64,000 nt of DNA, taken from assembly GCF_900091505.1 (NCBI RefSeq), contig NZ_LT607409.1, positions 5,766,001 through 5,830,000 on the forward strand, in the 5' to 3' direction. The translations under genes were made by a program, and so were the position numbers. Origin of the DNA: Micromonospora chokoriensis. GTDB taxonomy: Bacteria > Actinomycetota > Actinomycetes > Mycobacteriales > Micromonosporaceae. Each line of letters starts with the position of its first letter. Position 1 is the first letter of the stretch. This document shows, one piece after another, positions 7,821 to 17,014 of the stretch. The notes under the pieces are model-generated. The model was not told where the DNA came from. It searched no databases and saw only the letters and a program-made list of their open reading frames with translations.

Positions 7821-8324
7821 TCAGCGGGGCAGCAGCGCGGCGACCTCGGCGACGACCGCCGCCGGGGTCCGGCCGTCGGTCACCACCGTGTCGGTGGCGA
7901 CCTCGGCGTAGAGCGGCCGACGCTGGTCCAGAAGGTGCTTGAGGGTCGCCCGCGGGTTGATCGCCAGCAGCGGGCGGCCCGCGCCGAGCCCGACCCGCTT
8001 CACCGCGTCGGGCAACTCGACCGAGAGGTGCACCACCCGGTGCCCGACCAGGGCGGCCCGGGTCTCCTCGGCCAGGACCGCGCCGCCACCGAGGGCGAGC
8101 ACGCCCGTGCCGCCGGCCAGCGCCGCGGCCACCGCGGCCCGCTCCAGGGTACGGAAGTGAGCCTCACCCTCGTCGATGAAGATCTCCGGGATCGGCTTGC
8201 CGGCCATCTGCTCGATGTCGACGTCGGTGTCGCGGAACTCCACCGAGAGGGTGTCGGCTAGCGCCCGCCCGACGGTGGTCTTGCCGCAGCCGGGCGCGCC
8301 GACCAGCACGACGACCGGCGCCAT
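7821..8324 (-). CDS. aroK: Shikimate kinase
   Basis: 167-residue P-loop kinase. Walker A GAPGCGKTT (9-17), the shikimate-binding DTDVDIE, the FRTLER block and GGGAVL are present, as is the lid region GRPLL. It phosphorylates shikimate at the 3-hydroxyl with ATP. ATG at 8324 shares one base with the aroC stop (TGATG), marking tight coupling with aroC; the longer frame upstream is aroC in another phase. Confidence 0.95.
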   Translation of the reverse strand: MAPVVVLVGAPGCGKTTVGRALADTLSVEFRDTDVDIEQMAGKPIPEIFIDEGEAHFRTLERAAVAAALAGGTGVLALGGGAVLAEETRAALVGHRVVHLSVELPDAVKRVGLGAGRPLLAINPRATLKHLLDQRRPLYAEVATDTVVTDGRTPAAVVAEVAALLPR

Positions 8325-9502
8325 CAGCGGATGACCAGCGCGTCGAGGTAGCCGGCCAGGTTGCGGCGGATCTCGGCGATCGAGTCGCCGCCGAACTTCT
8401 CGGTGGCCGCCTCGGCGAGCACCAGCGCCACCATCGCCTCGGCGACGACCGCCGCGGCCGGCACCGCACAGACGTCGGAGCGCTGGTTGATCGCGGTGGC
8501 CGGCTCGCCGGTGGTGACGTCCACAGTGGAGAGGGCCCGGTTCAGCGAGGAGATCGGCTTCATGGCCGCGCGGACCCGCAACGGCTCGCCGGTGGTGATG
8601 CCACCCTCCAGGCCACCCGCCCGGTCGGTGACCCGGCGGACGCCGGTGGCGGACGGAATGATCTCGTCGTGCGCCTCCGAGCCACGGGACCGGGCCTGCT
8701 GCCAGCCGTCGCCGATCTCCACACCCTTGATCGCCTGGATCGACATCAGCGCGGTGGCCAGTCGGGCGTCGAGCTTGCGGTCCCACTGCACGTGGCTGCC
8801 CAACCCCGGCGGCACCCCGTACGCCAAGACCTCGACCACGCCGCCGAGGGTGTCGGCGGCCTTCTTCGCGGCGTCGACCTCGGCGACCATCAGGGCGCTG
8901 GCCTCCGGGTCGAGGCAGCGCAGCGGGTCGGCGTCGATGCGGGCGGCGTCGGCCGGGACCGGCCGCAGACCGGGCTTCGCGGCCACCGGGCCCAGCTCGA
9001 CGACGTGCGAGACGATCTCGATGCCGAGCGCCTGACGGATCAGTGCCTTGGCGACCGCGCCGACGGCGACCCGGGCGGCGGTCTCCCGGGCGCTGGCGCG
9101 CTCCAGGATCGGCCGGGCGTCGGTGTGGCCGTACTTCTGCATGCCAGCCAGGTCCGCGTGGCCCGGCCGCGGACGGGTCAACGGTGCGTTGCGGGCCTGC
9201 CGGGCCAGCTCGTCGGGGTCGACCGGGTCGGCCGCCATCACGGTCTGCCACTTCGGCCACTCGGAGTTGCCGACCCGGATGGCCACCGGGCTGCCCAGCG
9301 TGACGCCGTGGCGCAGGCCGCCGAGCAGCTCGACCTCGTCCCGCTCGAACGACATCCGGGCGCCCCGGCCATAGCCCAGCCGCCGGCGGGCCAGCTCGTC
9401 GGCGATCACGGAGGTGGTCACCTCGATGCCGGCCGGCACCCCCTCCAGCATCGCGACGAGGGCGGGACCGTGCGATTCACCTGCAGTCAGCCAACGCAAC
9501 AC
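8324..9502 (-). CDS. aroC: Chorismate synthase
   Basis: 392 residues, the typical actinobacterial length. Signatures LTAGESHGPAL at the start, RHGVTLGSPVAIRVGN, GHADLAGMQKYGH and RASARETAARVAVGA are intact. It makes chorismate from EPSP using reduced FMN. It is first of the aroC-aroK pair; upstream lies a hairpin terminator and then the polysaccharide locus, rather than aroE as in most relatives. Confidence 0.97.
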   Translation of the reverse strand: MLRWLTAGESHGPALVAMLEGVPAGIEVTTSVIADELARRRLGYGRGARMSFERDEVELLGGLRHGVTLGSPVAIRVGNSEWPKWQTVMAADPVDPDELARQARNAPLTRPRPGHADLAGMQKYGHTDARPILERASARETAARVAVGAVAKALIRQALGIEIVSHVVELGPVAAKPGLRPVPADAARIDADPLRCLDPEASALMVAEVDAAKKAADTLGGVVEVLAYGVPPGLGSHVQWDRKLDARLATALMSIQAIKGVEIGDGWQQARSRGSEAHDEIIPSATGVRRVTDRAGGLEGGITTGEPLRVRAAMKPISSLNRALSTVDVTTGEPATAINQRSDVCAVPAAAVVAEAMVALVLAEAATEKFGGDSIAEIRRNLAGYLDALVIR

Positions 9503-9569
9503 GGTGCTCAGTCTGTCACGCCCGGTCGCCGCCCCGCCGTGCCGCCCGGCGCGTCCCGCCCTGCGGACG

Positions 9570-9596
9570 CCGCCGCCCGGTCGGGCCGGGCGGCGG
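9570..9596 (-). terminator. Hairpin terminator after the GT2 gene
   Basis: A GC-rich stem (CGCCGCCCGG pairing with CCGGGCGGCG, small loop) lies between the stop of the glycosyltransferase gene and the start of aroC on the same strand. It would separate the polysaccharide operon from aroC. End positions are good to a base or two. Confidence 0.6.
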
Positions 9597-9600
9597 CAGC

Positions 9601-10524
9601 TCAGATCCCCCGGCCGCGCTTGTGCAGGGTGCGCAGTACCGCGTCGGCCCGGACCACCCGACCGGCGACGGCGAGAGCCAGGTAGGCGCGCGGTTCCCGG
9701 GGATTGCTCCGCAGGGTGCGACGCGCCCAGCGCAGCGCGCCCCGCCGGTCACCGGAGGCGGCCTGGGCGAACGCGATCTGCCCGGCGACGCGGGCCGCGC
9801 CGGCCGGTTGGGTGGCGAACTCCGGGTAGCGCCGCAGCAGCCACTGCAGGGCCTCGGAGATGGTGTCCCAGCGCTGCGCGAAGTACGACCGCTTGTGCCA
9901 GCGGACCAGCACCGACGGCGTCCGCAGGTTGATCAACGGTGCGCTGCGCGCGGCCCGGAGCAGGAACTCGTAGTCCTCCGCGTAGCTGCCCGGGATCTCC
10001 TCGTCGACCAGCCCGAACCCGTCGCGCAGCGCGGTGGCGCGGATCAGGAAGGTCGACGGGTGCAGCTCCGTCATCCGGTCGCGCAGCAGGTCGTCCAGGG
10101 TGATCCGCTCCTTGTCGAGCACCCGGTCGACGGTGCTGCCGTCGTAGCTGACCCGGATGCCGCAGCAGACGAACTCGGCCCCCGGGTCGGCGGCCAGGGC
10201 GTCGACCTGGGCAGCCAGCTTGCCGGGCAGCCACTCGTCGTCGTCGTCGCAGAACGCGACCAGCTCGCCCCGCGCCGCGAGGGTGCCGCTGTTGCGCGCA
10301 CCGGCCAACCCCGGGGTACGGACGTTGCGGATCACCCGCACCGCCCGATCCGGGCCGTCCCCCAGCCCGCTCAGCGACTCGTCCGGCGTGGACTGGTCGA
10401 ACACCACCACGACCTCGACCTGGCCCGGGTACTCCTGGCCCAGGATCGCGCGCACCGCCGCCCGCAGCAGCTCGGGACGGTCCCGGGTGGGCACCACGAC
10501 GCTGACGCTCGGCTGCGGGGTCAT
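9601..10524 (-). CDS. GT2-family glycosyltransferase
   Basis: 307-residue GT-A-type transferase. The N terminus VSVVVPTRDRPELL, the GLAGARNSG loop and the metal-binding FCDDDDEW at 91-98 are typical of family GT2. It probably adds a sugar to the lipid-linked repeat unit on the cytoplasmic side. No membrane segment is seen. ATG at 10524 follows AGGAGACC and overlaps the previous gene's stop by four bases (ATGA). It is the last gene of the polysaccharide locus. Donor and acceptor cannot be told from sequence. Confidence 0.88.
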   Translation of the reverse strand: MTPQPSVSVVVPTRDRPELLRAAVRAILGQEYPGQVEVVVVFDQSTPDESLSGLGDGPDRAVRVIRNVRTPGLAGARNSGTLAARGELVAFCDDDDEWLPGKLAAQVDALAADPGAEFVCCGIRVSYDGSTVDRVLDKERITLDDLLRDRMTELHPSTFLIRATALRDGFGLVDEEIPGSYAEDYEFLLRAARSAPLINLRTPSVLVRWHKRSYFAQRWDTISEALQWLLRRYPEFATQPAGAARVAGQIAFAQAASGDRRGALRWARRTLRSNPREPRAYLALAVAGRVVRADAVLRTLHKRGRGI

Positions 10525-11204
10525 CGGGAGGTCTCCTTCGTGCCCGGACGCGGGCGGGATCGGATCCGCCACCGGGACCGGCGCGGGGTCGAGCCGGCAA
10601 CCAGGTCGTCGACGATCCGCCCGACCCGGGCCACCGCCGCCCGTCGCGCCTCGTGCGCCTCCGGGTCGGTGGTCACCGCGTAGCGGGTCGGGTCGGCCAG
10701 CCCGGTGCTCAACGCGTCGTGCAGCGCCTCCCGGGTCTCGCAGAGCGCCACCAGCCCGGCGGCGCCGAGACGGCGGGCGAACAGGAGCTGGTGGTCGTCG
10801 ACGTGCTCACCACGCGCCGGGTTGCGGGGGACCACGATGGGCAGGTGGCCGTGTCGGCGGGCCTCCAGGATGGTCGCCGGCCCGCCGTGGCAGACCACCA
10901 GGTCGGCGTCGGCCATCGCCTGCTGGAGCGCGTCGTGACCGAGGAACGGCACCGCGCCGGGCAGCGGCGGCACCGCGGTGTGCCCGTGCTGCACGGTCAA
11001 CCCGACCGGGTCGGTGACCTGCGCGTGCCACTGTGCCAGCCAGTCGACGAGCCGGTCGAAGGGGTGCTTGTCGGTGCCGACCGCGACCAACACCCGGACC
11101 TGCGAGGTCGACGTGCTGTCTCGTTGGCGCGGCAGGCGGGCCGCGTCGACGGTCGGCTGTGGCTGTGGCTGCGGACGCCGGGCGGTGCCCGTCTCGCCGG
11201 TCAC
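10521..11204 (-). CDS. Alg13-like glycosyltransferase subunit (GT28 C-terminal domain)
   Basis: 227 residues. VRVLVAVGTDKHPFDRLVDWL and DLVVCHGGPATILEARRHG match the Alg13/PssE catalytic half of split GT28 enzymes that bind UDP-sugar. The GTG start at 11204 is set by the GTGA overlap with the Alg14-like gene. The first 38 residues are a proline/glutamine-rich lead-in not typical of the family. With the preceding gene it should form a two-part transferase at the inner face of the membrane, as known for capsule and EPS galactosyl- or glucuronosyltransferases (PssD/PssE, CpsF/CpsG). Confidence 0.85.
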   Translation of the reverse strand: MTGETGTARRPQPQPQPTVDAARLPRQRDSTSTSQVRVLVAVGTDKHPFDRLVDWLAQWHAQVTDPVGLTVQHGHTAVPPLPGAVPFLGHDALQQAMADADLVVCHGGPATILEARRHGHLPIVVPRNPARGEHVDDHQLLFARRLGAAGLVALCETREALHDALSTGLADPTRYAVTTDPEAHEARRAAVARVGRIVDDLVAGSTPRRSRWRIRSRPRPGTKETSR

Positions 11205-11680
11205 AGCAGTGTCCCCACGACTGTCGCCTCGGGGTACTGCCGGCGCTGCTCGTCCCACTGCACGAGCATCGCGGACAGGAACGGGCGGCAGAGGCGGGCG
11301 GTCAGGGTCGGGGTGTCGATCCGGTCGTACACCTCGATGTAGACGGTCGGGATGCGCCACAACCGGGCCAGCACCACGAACGGGACCGCCACCCCGGCGC
11401 CCGTGGTGACCACCGCGGCGACCCGCCGCGCCCGCAGCACCCGCCAGGCCAGCAGCGCGTTGCGCAGCAGGTTCGGCACGTTACGGGTGGTCGGGTGGTG
11501 CGCCGGCACCAGGTCCTCACCGTCGAGCAGGGACAGTGCCTCCGGGGTGTCGAAGGTGACCCAGCAGCGCCGCCACTGTTCGTACCAGGGCCGCAGGGCC
11601 AGAAGTTGGGCCAGGTGGCCGCCGCTGGATCCCACCAGCAGCAGCACCGGGGCCGTACCGTCGTCGTTCTTCGTGTCCAC
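11201..11680 (-). CDS. Alg14-like glycosyltransferase partner subunit
   Basis: 159 residues. LLLVGSSGGHLAQLLAL near the start and YIEVYDRIDTPTLTARL in the last third are the signatures of Alg14/PssD/EpsE proteins, which anchor the Alg13-type partner to the membrane and bind acceptor lipid. GTG at 11680 is preferred because GGGGAG stands four bases before it; another GTG at 11692 lacks such a site. It starts a three-gene run (Alg14, Alg13, GT2) joined by four-base overlaps, 214 bases downstream of the APH-like kinase. Confidence 0.85.
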   Translation of the reverse strand: MDTKNDDGTAPVLLLVGSSGGHLAQLLALRPWYEQWRRCWVTFDTPEALSLLDGEDLVPAHHPTTRNVPNLLRNALLAWRVLRARRVAAVVTTGAGVAVPFVVLARLWRIPTVYIEVYDRIDTPTLTARLCRPFLSAMLVQWDEQRRQYPEATVVGTLL

Positions 11681-11894
11681 GCGACTCCCCACAAGTTCGC
11701 TTGGAATTTCAGTTCACGCCAGGCAAGAGCAGATCACACGTCGTCCGGTCGTTGAATAGCGCGACCGGACGAGACGTCGATCTCCACTTCGGGTCGTCGG
11801 GCGCACCGATCGTCCGAAGTCCATCGATCGTCATCACCACCTGCGATTTTGTCGTCACTCTGCGACGCGCCCCCGACGCCGCGATTCCCCCGGA

Positions 11895-13157
11895 TCAGCC
11901 GCTATGTCGTTTCTCGATGACGTCCAAGAGTGCGGGATGCAGCGCGGCGTTCCAGCCCGCCCCCGCGTCGGCCAGCCGCCAGGTGCGCAACCACATCTCC
12001 ACCAGGTACGCGTCGGCGACCAGCCGCCGCTGCGCGACGTCCAGGCCGAGCCGCTCGCCGTGCCGGCCCAGGTGCCCGTCGACGGCCGACGCCGCCGCAT
12101 CGGCCGACTCCCCCCGCAGCACCAACGCCCGCTGGAACGCGTCGTGCGCCAGATCGAAGCCGACCGGGACGTCCGGGGCGCTGTGTTCCCAGTCCCAGGC
12201 GACCAACCGGCCGGCGTGCCGACCCAGATTCCACGGCACCCAGTCACCATGCCAGTGGCCGAACTCCACACCGGTGTCGCCATGCCGGTGGGCCAACGCG
12301 GAGACCGCCGCGACCGCCCGCGCACCGGCCGACTCGACCGCGGCGGCCCGAGCGGCCAGCTCGGCCAACCGGGCCAGGAAGGTGGACCCCGCCAACGGTC
12401 GGGGCGTACCCGCCGGGCCGCCCCGCCGGGCGACCGCGAGCAACGCCGCGATCCGCGGCGGGTCGTCCACCGGCACACCGCGTACCGCCGGTGGCAACGG
12501 CTCGATCACCGCGACCACCTGGCCCGCCCACGCCGTCTCGCTGAGCAGCCTCGGCGGCGTCGGGTGGTCCGCCACGTCGGCGACACCGCCCAGTGCTCGC
12601 AGGGCCGCCGCCTCCGCGCTGACCAGCGCCCGGGTCGCGTCGTTCCAGCCGATCTTCGCGTAGCCGCGCGGACGGCCGTCGGCGGTGAACAGTTGCAGGG
12701 TCGGCTTGCCGTTCGGGTCGGGCGGCCGCACCCCGCACGCGGCCAGCAGCGGCCGGCCACCCAGGTCGGCGGCCAGCCGCTCGGTCAGCAGCACCTCCGC
12801 CGCCGACACCCCGGCGGGCACCGAGACGGTCAGCGTCGGAAACGACGCGAGCCCCACCCCGCCGAACCGGGCCAGCCCACCCAGCACCGCCCGCACCGCG
12901 CGCACCTTCGGCGGACGCAGCGCGTTGTACGCCAACAGCGACGCCGCCCCGGCCCGGGGCGCGCCCAACGGCACCAGGAACCGGGCCCGGGCCACCGACG
13001 GCACCACCGCGTACCGGGCCACCTCCCGGTGCCCGACCGGCGGCGCGCCGCCCACGGTCAAACCGACCCGGTCGTCCGGGAACACCGCACGGCTCACCCA
13101 GCCCAGACCGTCCACCCGGGTGCGCGGGTCGGCGTCCGGGCCCACCCGCGTCGTCAC
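11895..13157 (-). CDS. APH-like phosphotransferase in polysaccharide locus
   Basis: 420-residue protein. The C-terminal half is an aminoglycoside-phosphotransferase/choline-kinase-type fold with the catalytic loop HGDWVPWN (H303-D305, N310) and metal-binding AWDWE (D322-E324). The N-terminal 150 residues match nothing I recognise. Residues needed for phosphoryl transfer are present. Its placement after a sulfotransferase and within an EPS locus suggests a sugar, lipid or glycan target rather than antibiotic resistance, which is inference. The GTG start at 13157 overlaps the sulfotransferase stop as GTGA. Confidence 0.7.
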   Translation of the reverse strand: MTTRVGPDADPRTRVDGLGWVSRAVFPDDRVGLTVGGAPPVGHREVARYAVVPSVARARFLVPLGAPRAGAASLLAYNALRPPKVRAVRAVLGGLARFGGVGLASFPTLTVSVPAGVSAAEVLLTERLAADLGGRPLLAACGVRPPDPNGKPTLQLFTADGRPRGYAKIGWNDATRALVSAEAAALRALGGVADVADHPTPPRLLSETAWAGQVVAVIEPLPPAVRGVPVDDPPRIAALLAVARRGGPAGTPRPLAGSTFLARLAELAARAAAVESAGARAVAAVSALAHRHGDTGVEFGHWHGDWVPWNLGRHAGRLVAWDWEHSAPDVPVGFDLAHDAFQRALVLRGESADAAASAVDGHLGRHGERLGLDVAQRRLVADAYLVEMWLRTWRLADAGAGWNAALHPALLDVIEKRHSG

Positions 13158-14056
13158 GCCGCCCGGTCCGCCCAGTCGAGGTCCAACCCGAGCCGCTCCC
13201 GCAACGCGTCGTTGTACGGCCGGTAGTAGTCGGTCAACTCGGCACGCACCGCCGGCTCCAGCGGCGCCGAACGCCGGTCGTTGTAGACCTTGAAGTTGGG
13301 CAGGTCGTACGCCGGAAGCCCGAGGAAGTCGAGGGTGCGCCGGTAGGTCGCGCGGGAGTCGCGGTAGAGGTCCTCGCTGGGCAGGAAGAGGATCTGATCG
13401 GCGTCGAAGCGCTCCAACCACGGCTCCAGGTGCTCCAGGTAGCGCCCCCGGGCCCGGTACGTGTACCAGTCGTACGCCTCGCTGAACGACTCCGGCTCGG
13501 CGATCAACCGCTCCCGCTCCCCCGCCGTACGCTCCGGCTCGGCGGCCAGCGCGGCGGCGAAGTCCAGCGGCTCGATGCCGTGGGTGCGGCGTTCCTTCCA
13601 GTGCGAGTACGCCCGCTCCACCGGGTCCCGCAGCAGCACGATCAGCTTCACCGTCGGCATCAGCGCGGAGACCCGCTGCGCGGCGAGCGGATGGAACATG
13701 TACAACGGGGCGGCCTCACCGACCCGGACCGGCCCGCCGTGCCGTTTGGCCAGGGCGTCCCGCTGCCGCTCGGTGGGGAAGTGCGAGCGGTACCACGCCT
13801 CGCCGCGACCCCAGTGCTCCTCGAAGTAGTGCGCCGACTTGGTGTTCCACGCGGGGAACAGGCGGGGCACCAACGGGTGCTGGATGAGGTAGTTCCACAG
13901 CGAGGTGGTGCCACCCCGCTTGGTGCCGATGATCAGGAAATCCGGCAGCGGCCGGCGATCACTGGTGCGTACCCCGTAGTCGACAAGCGACTCCTTCACC
14001 CGGGTGGTCACCTGGGTCGGCACCAGTTGCTTCACCCGGTCACGGATGGACGCCAC
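13154..14056 (-). CDS. Sulfotransferase (PAPS-dependent)
   Basis: 300 residues. The 5'-phosphosulfate loop IIGTKRGGTTSLWNYL (42-57) and the 3'-phosphate motif VLLRDPVERAYSHWKE near 150-165 are those of the heparan/carbohydrate sulfotransferase fold. It would move sulfate from PAPS to a hydroxyl or amine. Lying between a flippase and an APH-like kinase gene, it most likely modifies the exported polysaccharide or its lipid-linked precursor, predicting a sulfated exopolysaccharide. GTG at 14056 is favoured by GAGG seven bases upstream; a GTG five codons earlier is possible. Confidence 0.85.
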   Translation of the reverse strand: MASIRDRVKQLVPTQVTTRVKESLVDYGVRTSDRRPLPDFLIIGTKRGGTTSLWNYLIQHPLVPRLFPAWNTKSAHYFEEHWGRGEAWYRSHFPTERQRDALAKRHGGPVRVGEAAPLYMFHPLAAQRVSALMPTVKLIVLLRDPVERAYSHWKERRTHGIEPLDFAAALAAEPERTAGERERLIAEPESFSEAYDWYTYRARGRYLEHLEPWLERFDADQILFLPSEDLYRDSRATYRRTLDFLGLPAYDLPNFKVYNDRRSAPLEPAVRAELTDYYRPYNDALRERLGLDLDWADRAA

Positions 14057-14064
14057 GACGGACC

Positions 14065-15657
14065 TCACCTGCCTCTCGTCGATGCCGGGGCGGGGTCGGC
14101 GGCCGCAGCCGCCTGCCCCCCTCCACGGATCTGCCTCATGGTCCCCCGGATGCCGGCGCGCACCCGGGGCAACGTCAACATGCCGACGCAGCCGGCCAGC
14201 AGCACCGCCAGTGCCACCGCCAGGCCGGGCAGGCCACGCCCGCCCGCCACCACGCCGACGGCGCAGGCCAGCCCCACACCGGCGCCGGTGGCCGCGGCGG
14301 CCCGCACCATCGCGGCGTCGAACAGCGACTCCCGGACCACCGACCGGGCGAAGCCGGCCGCGGTGAGGTTCTCGGTGGCGATGCCGGCGGCCCAGGCGAC
14401 CGCCGCGCCCGTGGCCCCGTAGCGGGGAATCAGCCACAGGCCCAGCGAGACGGTCACCGTCAACCCGGCCACTGTCGCCACCAGGTGCAGCCCGCTGCGC
14501 CCACCCATCAACAGCAGGCTCTGCACGTTGCCCACCCCGGTGTTGACGAGCATCGCCAGCGCGAGCACGGTCATCGCCGGGACACCCGCGGTGAACTCCG
14601 GCCCGAACAGGTGCAGGAAGGCCGACGCGAACACCGCGAGCAGCAGGTACACCGGCCAGGACAGCACCAGCCCCCAGCTGGTCAACTGCCGGTGCACCGC
14701 CGCCGCCGCCGACCGCTCGCCGCGACCGAGCAACCGGGACAGCTGCGGCGACACCGCCACCCGCAGCCCCTGCATGGCCAGTTGACCGGCCAGCACGTAC
14801 CGGCCGACCGCACCGAACACGCCGGCGTCCGCCGGCCCCGCCAGCACCGAGGTGAGCAGCACACCCACCCACATGCTGCCCGCGTCGATGGCCGCCGACG
14901 CGGCCCGGGGCAACGCGAAGCGCCAGAACGTCGACCAGTCGGAGCGGACCGGTGTGAGCGTCGCACCCCGGCCCAGCCCGAGCGGACCGGCGACCAGGAT
15001 GAGGCAGACCAGCAGCGCCAGGCCCGCCGGCACCAACCAACCGGTCATGCCGGCGAGCAGGCCAGCGCCGACCAGCGCGGCGGCCCCGACCAGCACCGGA
15101 CGGGCGATCGGCAGCAGGAGGAACTGCACCCCGACGTACGCCCGGATGGGCCGTACGCAGCGCAGCGCGGCGAGCAGCAGGGTCATCGCGACCACCACCG
15201 GCACCGCCGCGAACGAGACGGTGAGCAGCGCGTCGCCGCTCGCACCCGAGCCGCGCAGCAGCCGGGGCGCGAGCGCGTCGGCGACCAGCACACCGGCGCC
15301 GGCGACCAGGATCGCGGCCAGCAGCGGCGGGATCAGCGCCACCGGGAGCACCCGGGCGGCGTCCCCACCCGCGCCGAGACGGCGGCGGGGCAGCGCCCAC
15401 ATCAGACCCGTCTCCGCGCCGAGCGTGCAGACAGCGGTGGCCACGGTGACCACTCCGATCGCGGCGAAGAACGCGCCCGCGCCGGTCGTGCCGTACCCCC
15501 GGGTGATGACCACGGCCAGCACGAACCCGAACAGCCCGCTGGTGGCCGCGCCGAGCAGCCCGGCGACGCCGCTGCGCGCGCTGCGGCGGGTCTCCGCCGC
15601 CCCCGCGTCGGCGGCCGGCTCGTCCGGGACGGCCGGGGGTCGGGTGACGGCGGTCAT
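14065..15657 (-). CDS. Polysaccharide flippase, Wzx-like (MOP superfamily)
   Basis: 530 residues with about 12-14 hydrophobic segments spread along the chain from residue 28 to 500, flanked by a charged cytoplasmic start and an Ala/Pro-rich tail. Blocks such as ITRGYGTTGAGAFFAAIG near the start and SWGLVLSWPVYLLLAVF fit polysaccharide-transport MOP/MATE proteins. It should flip lipid-linked repeat units outward. ATG at 15657 overlaps the polymerase stop by four bases (ATGA). Confidence 0.85.
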   Translation of the reverse strand: MTAVTRPPAVPDEPAADAGAAETRRSARSGVAGLLGAATSGLFGFVLAVVITRGYGTTGAGAFFAAIGVVTVATAVCTLGAETGLMWALPRRRLGAGGDAARVLPVALIPPLLAAILVAGAGVLVADALAPRLLRGSGASGDALLTVSFAAVPVVVAMTLLLAALRCVRPIRAYVGVQFLLLPIARPVLVGAAALVGAGLLAGMTGWLVPAGLALLVCLILVAGPLGLGRGATLTPVRSDWSTFWRFALPRAASAAIDAGSMWVGVLLTSVLAGPADAGVFGAVGRYVLAGQLAMQGLRVAVSPQLSRLLGRGERSAAAAVHRQLTSWGLVLSWPVYLLLAVFASAFLHLFGPEFTAGVPAMTVLALAMLVNTGVGNVQSLLLMGGRSGLHLVATVAGLTVTVSLGLWLIPRYGATGAAVAWAAGIATENLTAAGFARSVVRESLFDAAMVRAAAATGAGVGLACAVGVVAGGRGLPGLAVALAVLLAGCVGMLTLPRVRAGIRGTMRQIRGGGQAAAAADPAPASTRGR

Positions 15658-17012
15658 GCGGGCACCGCCGCGTCCAGCCGGGCCGGTGGTCGCGGCTCGG
15701 CCCACCTCATCAGGCGTTCCCGTTCGCTGAGCGCCATCGCGAAGGCGACAGCGAAGAACGCGACGGCGAGGTTCTGGTTCGCCATGCCGTAGAACGGGAT
15801 CTGCACCAGGCAGACCACCGGCACCACCGCCAACCACTGACCGGCCGCCGAGGTCGCCCGGGCGCAGATCACCGCGGCGGCGACGAACCAGGCCAGGAAA
15901 CAGACGAGCGCGGGTACGCCGTGACTGAACAGCACCATCCACAGCTGGCCCTGGGTGCCGATCGGCGCGGCCGCCGACACCGTGTCGACGTTCACCGGCG
16001 CGCCGTAGCCCAACCACGGCGACTCCTGCACGCGACGGATCACCTCCGTGTAGAGCGAGAGCCGGTCGGTGTTGGTGTCACTGGAGTCGACCCGCTTGCT
16101 GATCAGGTCGGTGATCGGGATGAACAGCGTCGCCAACGCGCCGATCACCACGACACCGACGATGGACGCGGCGACCCGGACGTTGCCGCGCAGACTGGCC
16201 CGCACCCCGAGCACCGCCAGCCCCGCGCCGAGGCTGAGGAACATCGCCCGGTTGAGGGTCAGGAACGCGGGCGCGAGCGACAGCGGCAGCGACGCCAGCA
16301 GCGCCCAGCGCAGCACCCCCTGCCGGCGCAGCATCGTGTACGCCACCACGCAGGGCAGGGTCATGGCGTACGCGCTGCCGTAGTTGTTGGTGTACGCGAA
16401 CGGCGCGGCGGGGCGGTAGATCGGGTTCAGCGAACGCGCGCTGTACTCCGCTGTGGTCAGGTGCACCATGTCCTGGATGAACGGGGTGCCGGCCACCCCG
16501 CCGGGCAGCAGCACCTCCATCGGCGTGGTCATCGCGAACCGGGGCACCAGCACCCCGAGCCACCCCAGCGCCACCAGCCCGAACCAGAACGCGCAGAGCG
16601 GGGTGAGCACCGCCACCAGACCGGCCCGTTCCCGGGCGGCGGCGTAGACGTAGACGCCGACCACCAGCGCGGTCAGGTAGAAGGCCAGCCGCAGCGCGAA
16701 CGTCAGCAGCGAGGCGGGCGACGTGAGCTGGGTGGCGCTGACCAGCACGATGGCCAGGAACAGCAGCCAGATGCCCACCGCCGGGGGCAGCGGCACCCGC
16801 CCCCGGGTGAACAGCAACGCCAACAGCAGCGCACCCAGCAGGGGCCACCCGAGGTAGAACCCGCCGAGCAGCCACCAGAGCGGCACCAGGCCGAACATCA
16901 GCCACAGCGGCCACAGCGGCAGCCGGGGCGGGGCGGGCCGGGGCGACGGCGCGACGGCCGCCGGATCGCCCCCGGGCGGCGGCTCGGTCGCCGGGGCGCG
17001 GGTGAGCGACAC
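15654..17012 (-). CDS. O-antigen ligase/polymerase-like membrane protein (Wzy-like)
   Basis: 452 residues, about 11-12 membrane segments, with a large external loop (about 140-210) and the RVQESPWLGYGAP motif in the second half, characteristic of the Wzy_C/O-antigen ligase family. It would polymerise exported repeat units. The GTG start at 17012 lies two bases after the wzz-like stop; the longer frame upstream runs antisense-like through that gene and is composed of Arg/Pro/Gly and is rejected. It lies between chain-length regulator and flippase genes, as in Wzx/Wzy loci. Confidence 0.85.
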   Translation of the reverse strand: MSLTRAPATEPPPGGDPAAVAPSPRPAPPRLPLWPLWLMFGLVPLWWLLGGFYLGWPLLGALLLALLFTRGRVPLPPAVGIWLLFLAIVLVSATQLTSPASLLTFALRLAFYLTALVVGVYVYAAARERAGLVAVLTPLCAFWFGLVALGWLGVLVPRFAMTTPMEVLLPGGVAGTPFIQDMVHLTTAEYSARSLNPIYRPAAPFAYTNNYGSAYAMTLPCVVAYTMLRRQGVLRWALLASLPLSLAPAFLTLNRAMFLSLGAGLAVLGVRASLRGNVRVAASIVGVVVIGALATLFIPITDLISKRVDSSDTNTDRLSLYTEVIRRVQESPWLGYGAPVNVDTVSAAAPIGTQGQLWMVLFSHGVPALVCFLAWFVAAAVICARATSAAGQWLAVVPVVCLVQIPFYGMANQNLAVAFFAVAFAMALSERERLMRWAEPRPPARLDAAVPA

Positions 17013-17014
17013 GC

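Noticed and set aside
13155..13157. APH-like kinase considered as an antibiotic-resistance gene
   Set aside because: It is embedded in overlapping polysaccharide genes and has a large extra N-terminal part; context does not support a resistance role.
13154..15400. 748-codon frame containing the sulfotransferase
   Set aside because: The first ~450 codons run through the flippase gene in another phase; only the part from 14056 has protein motifs.
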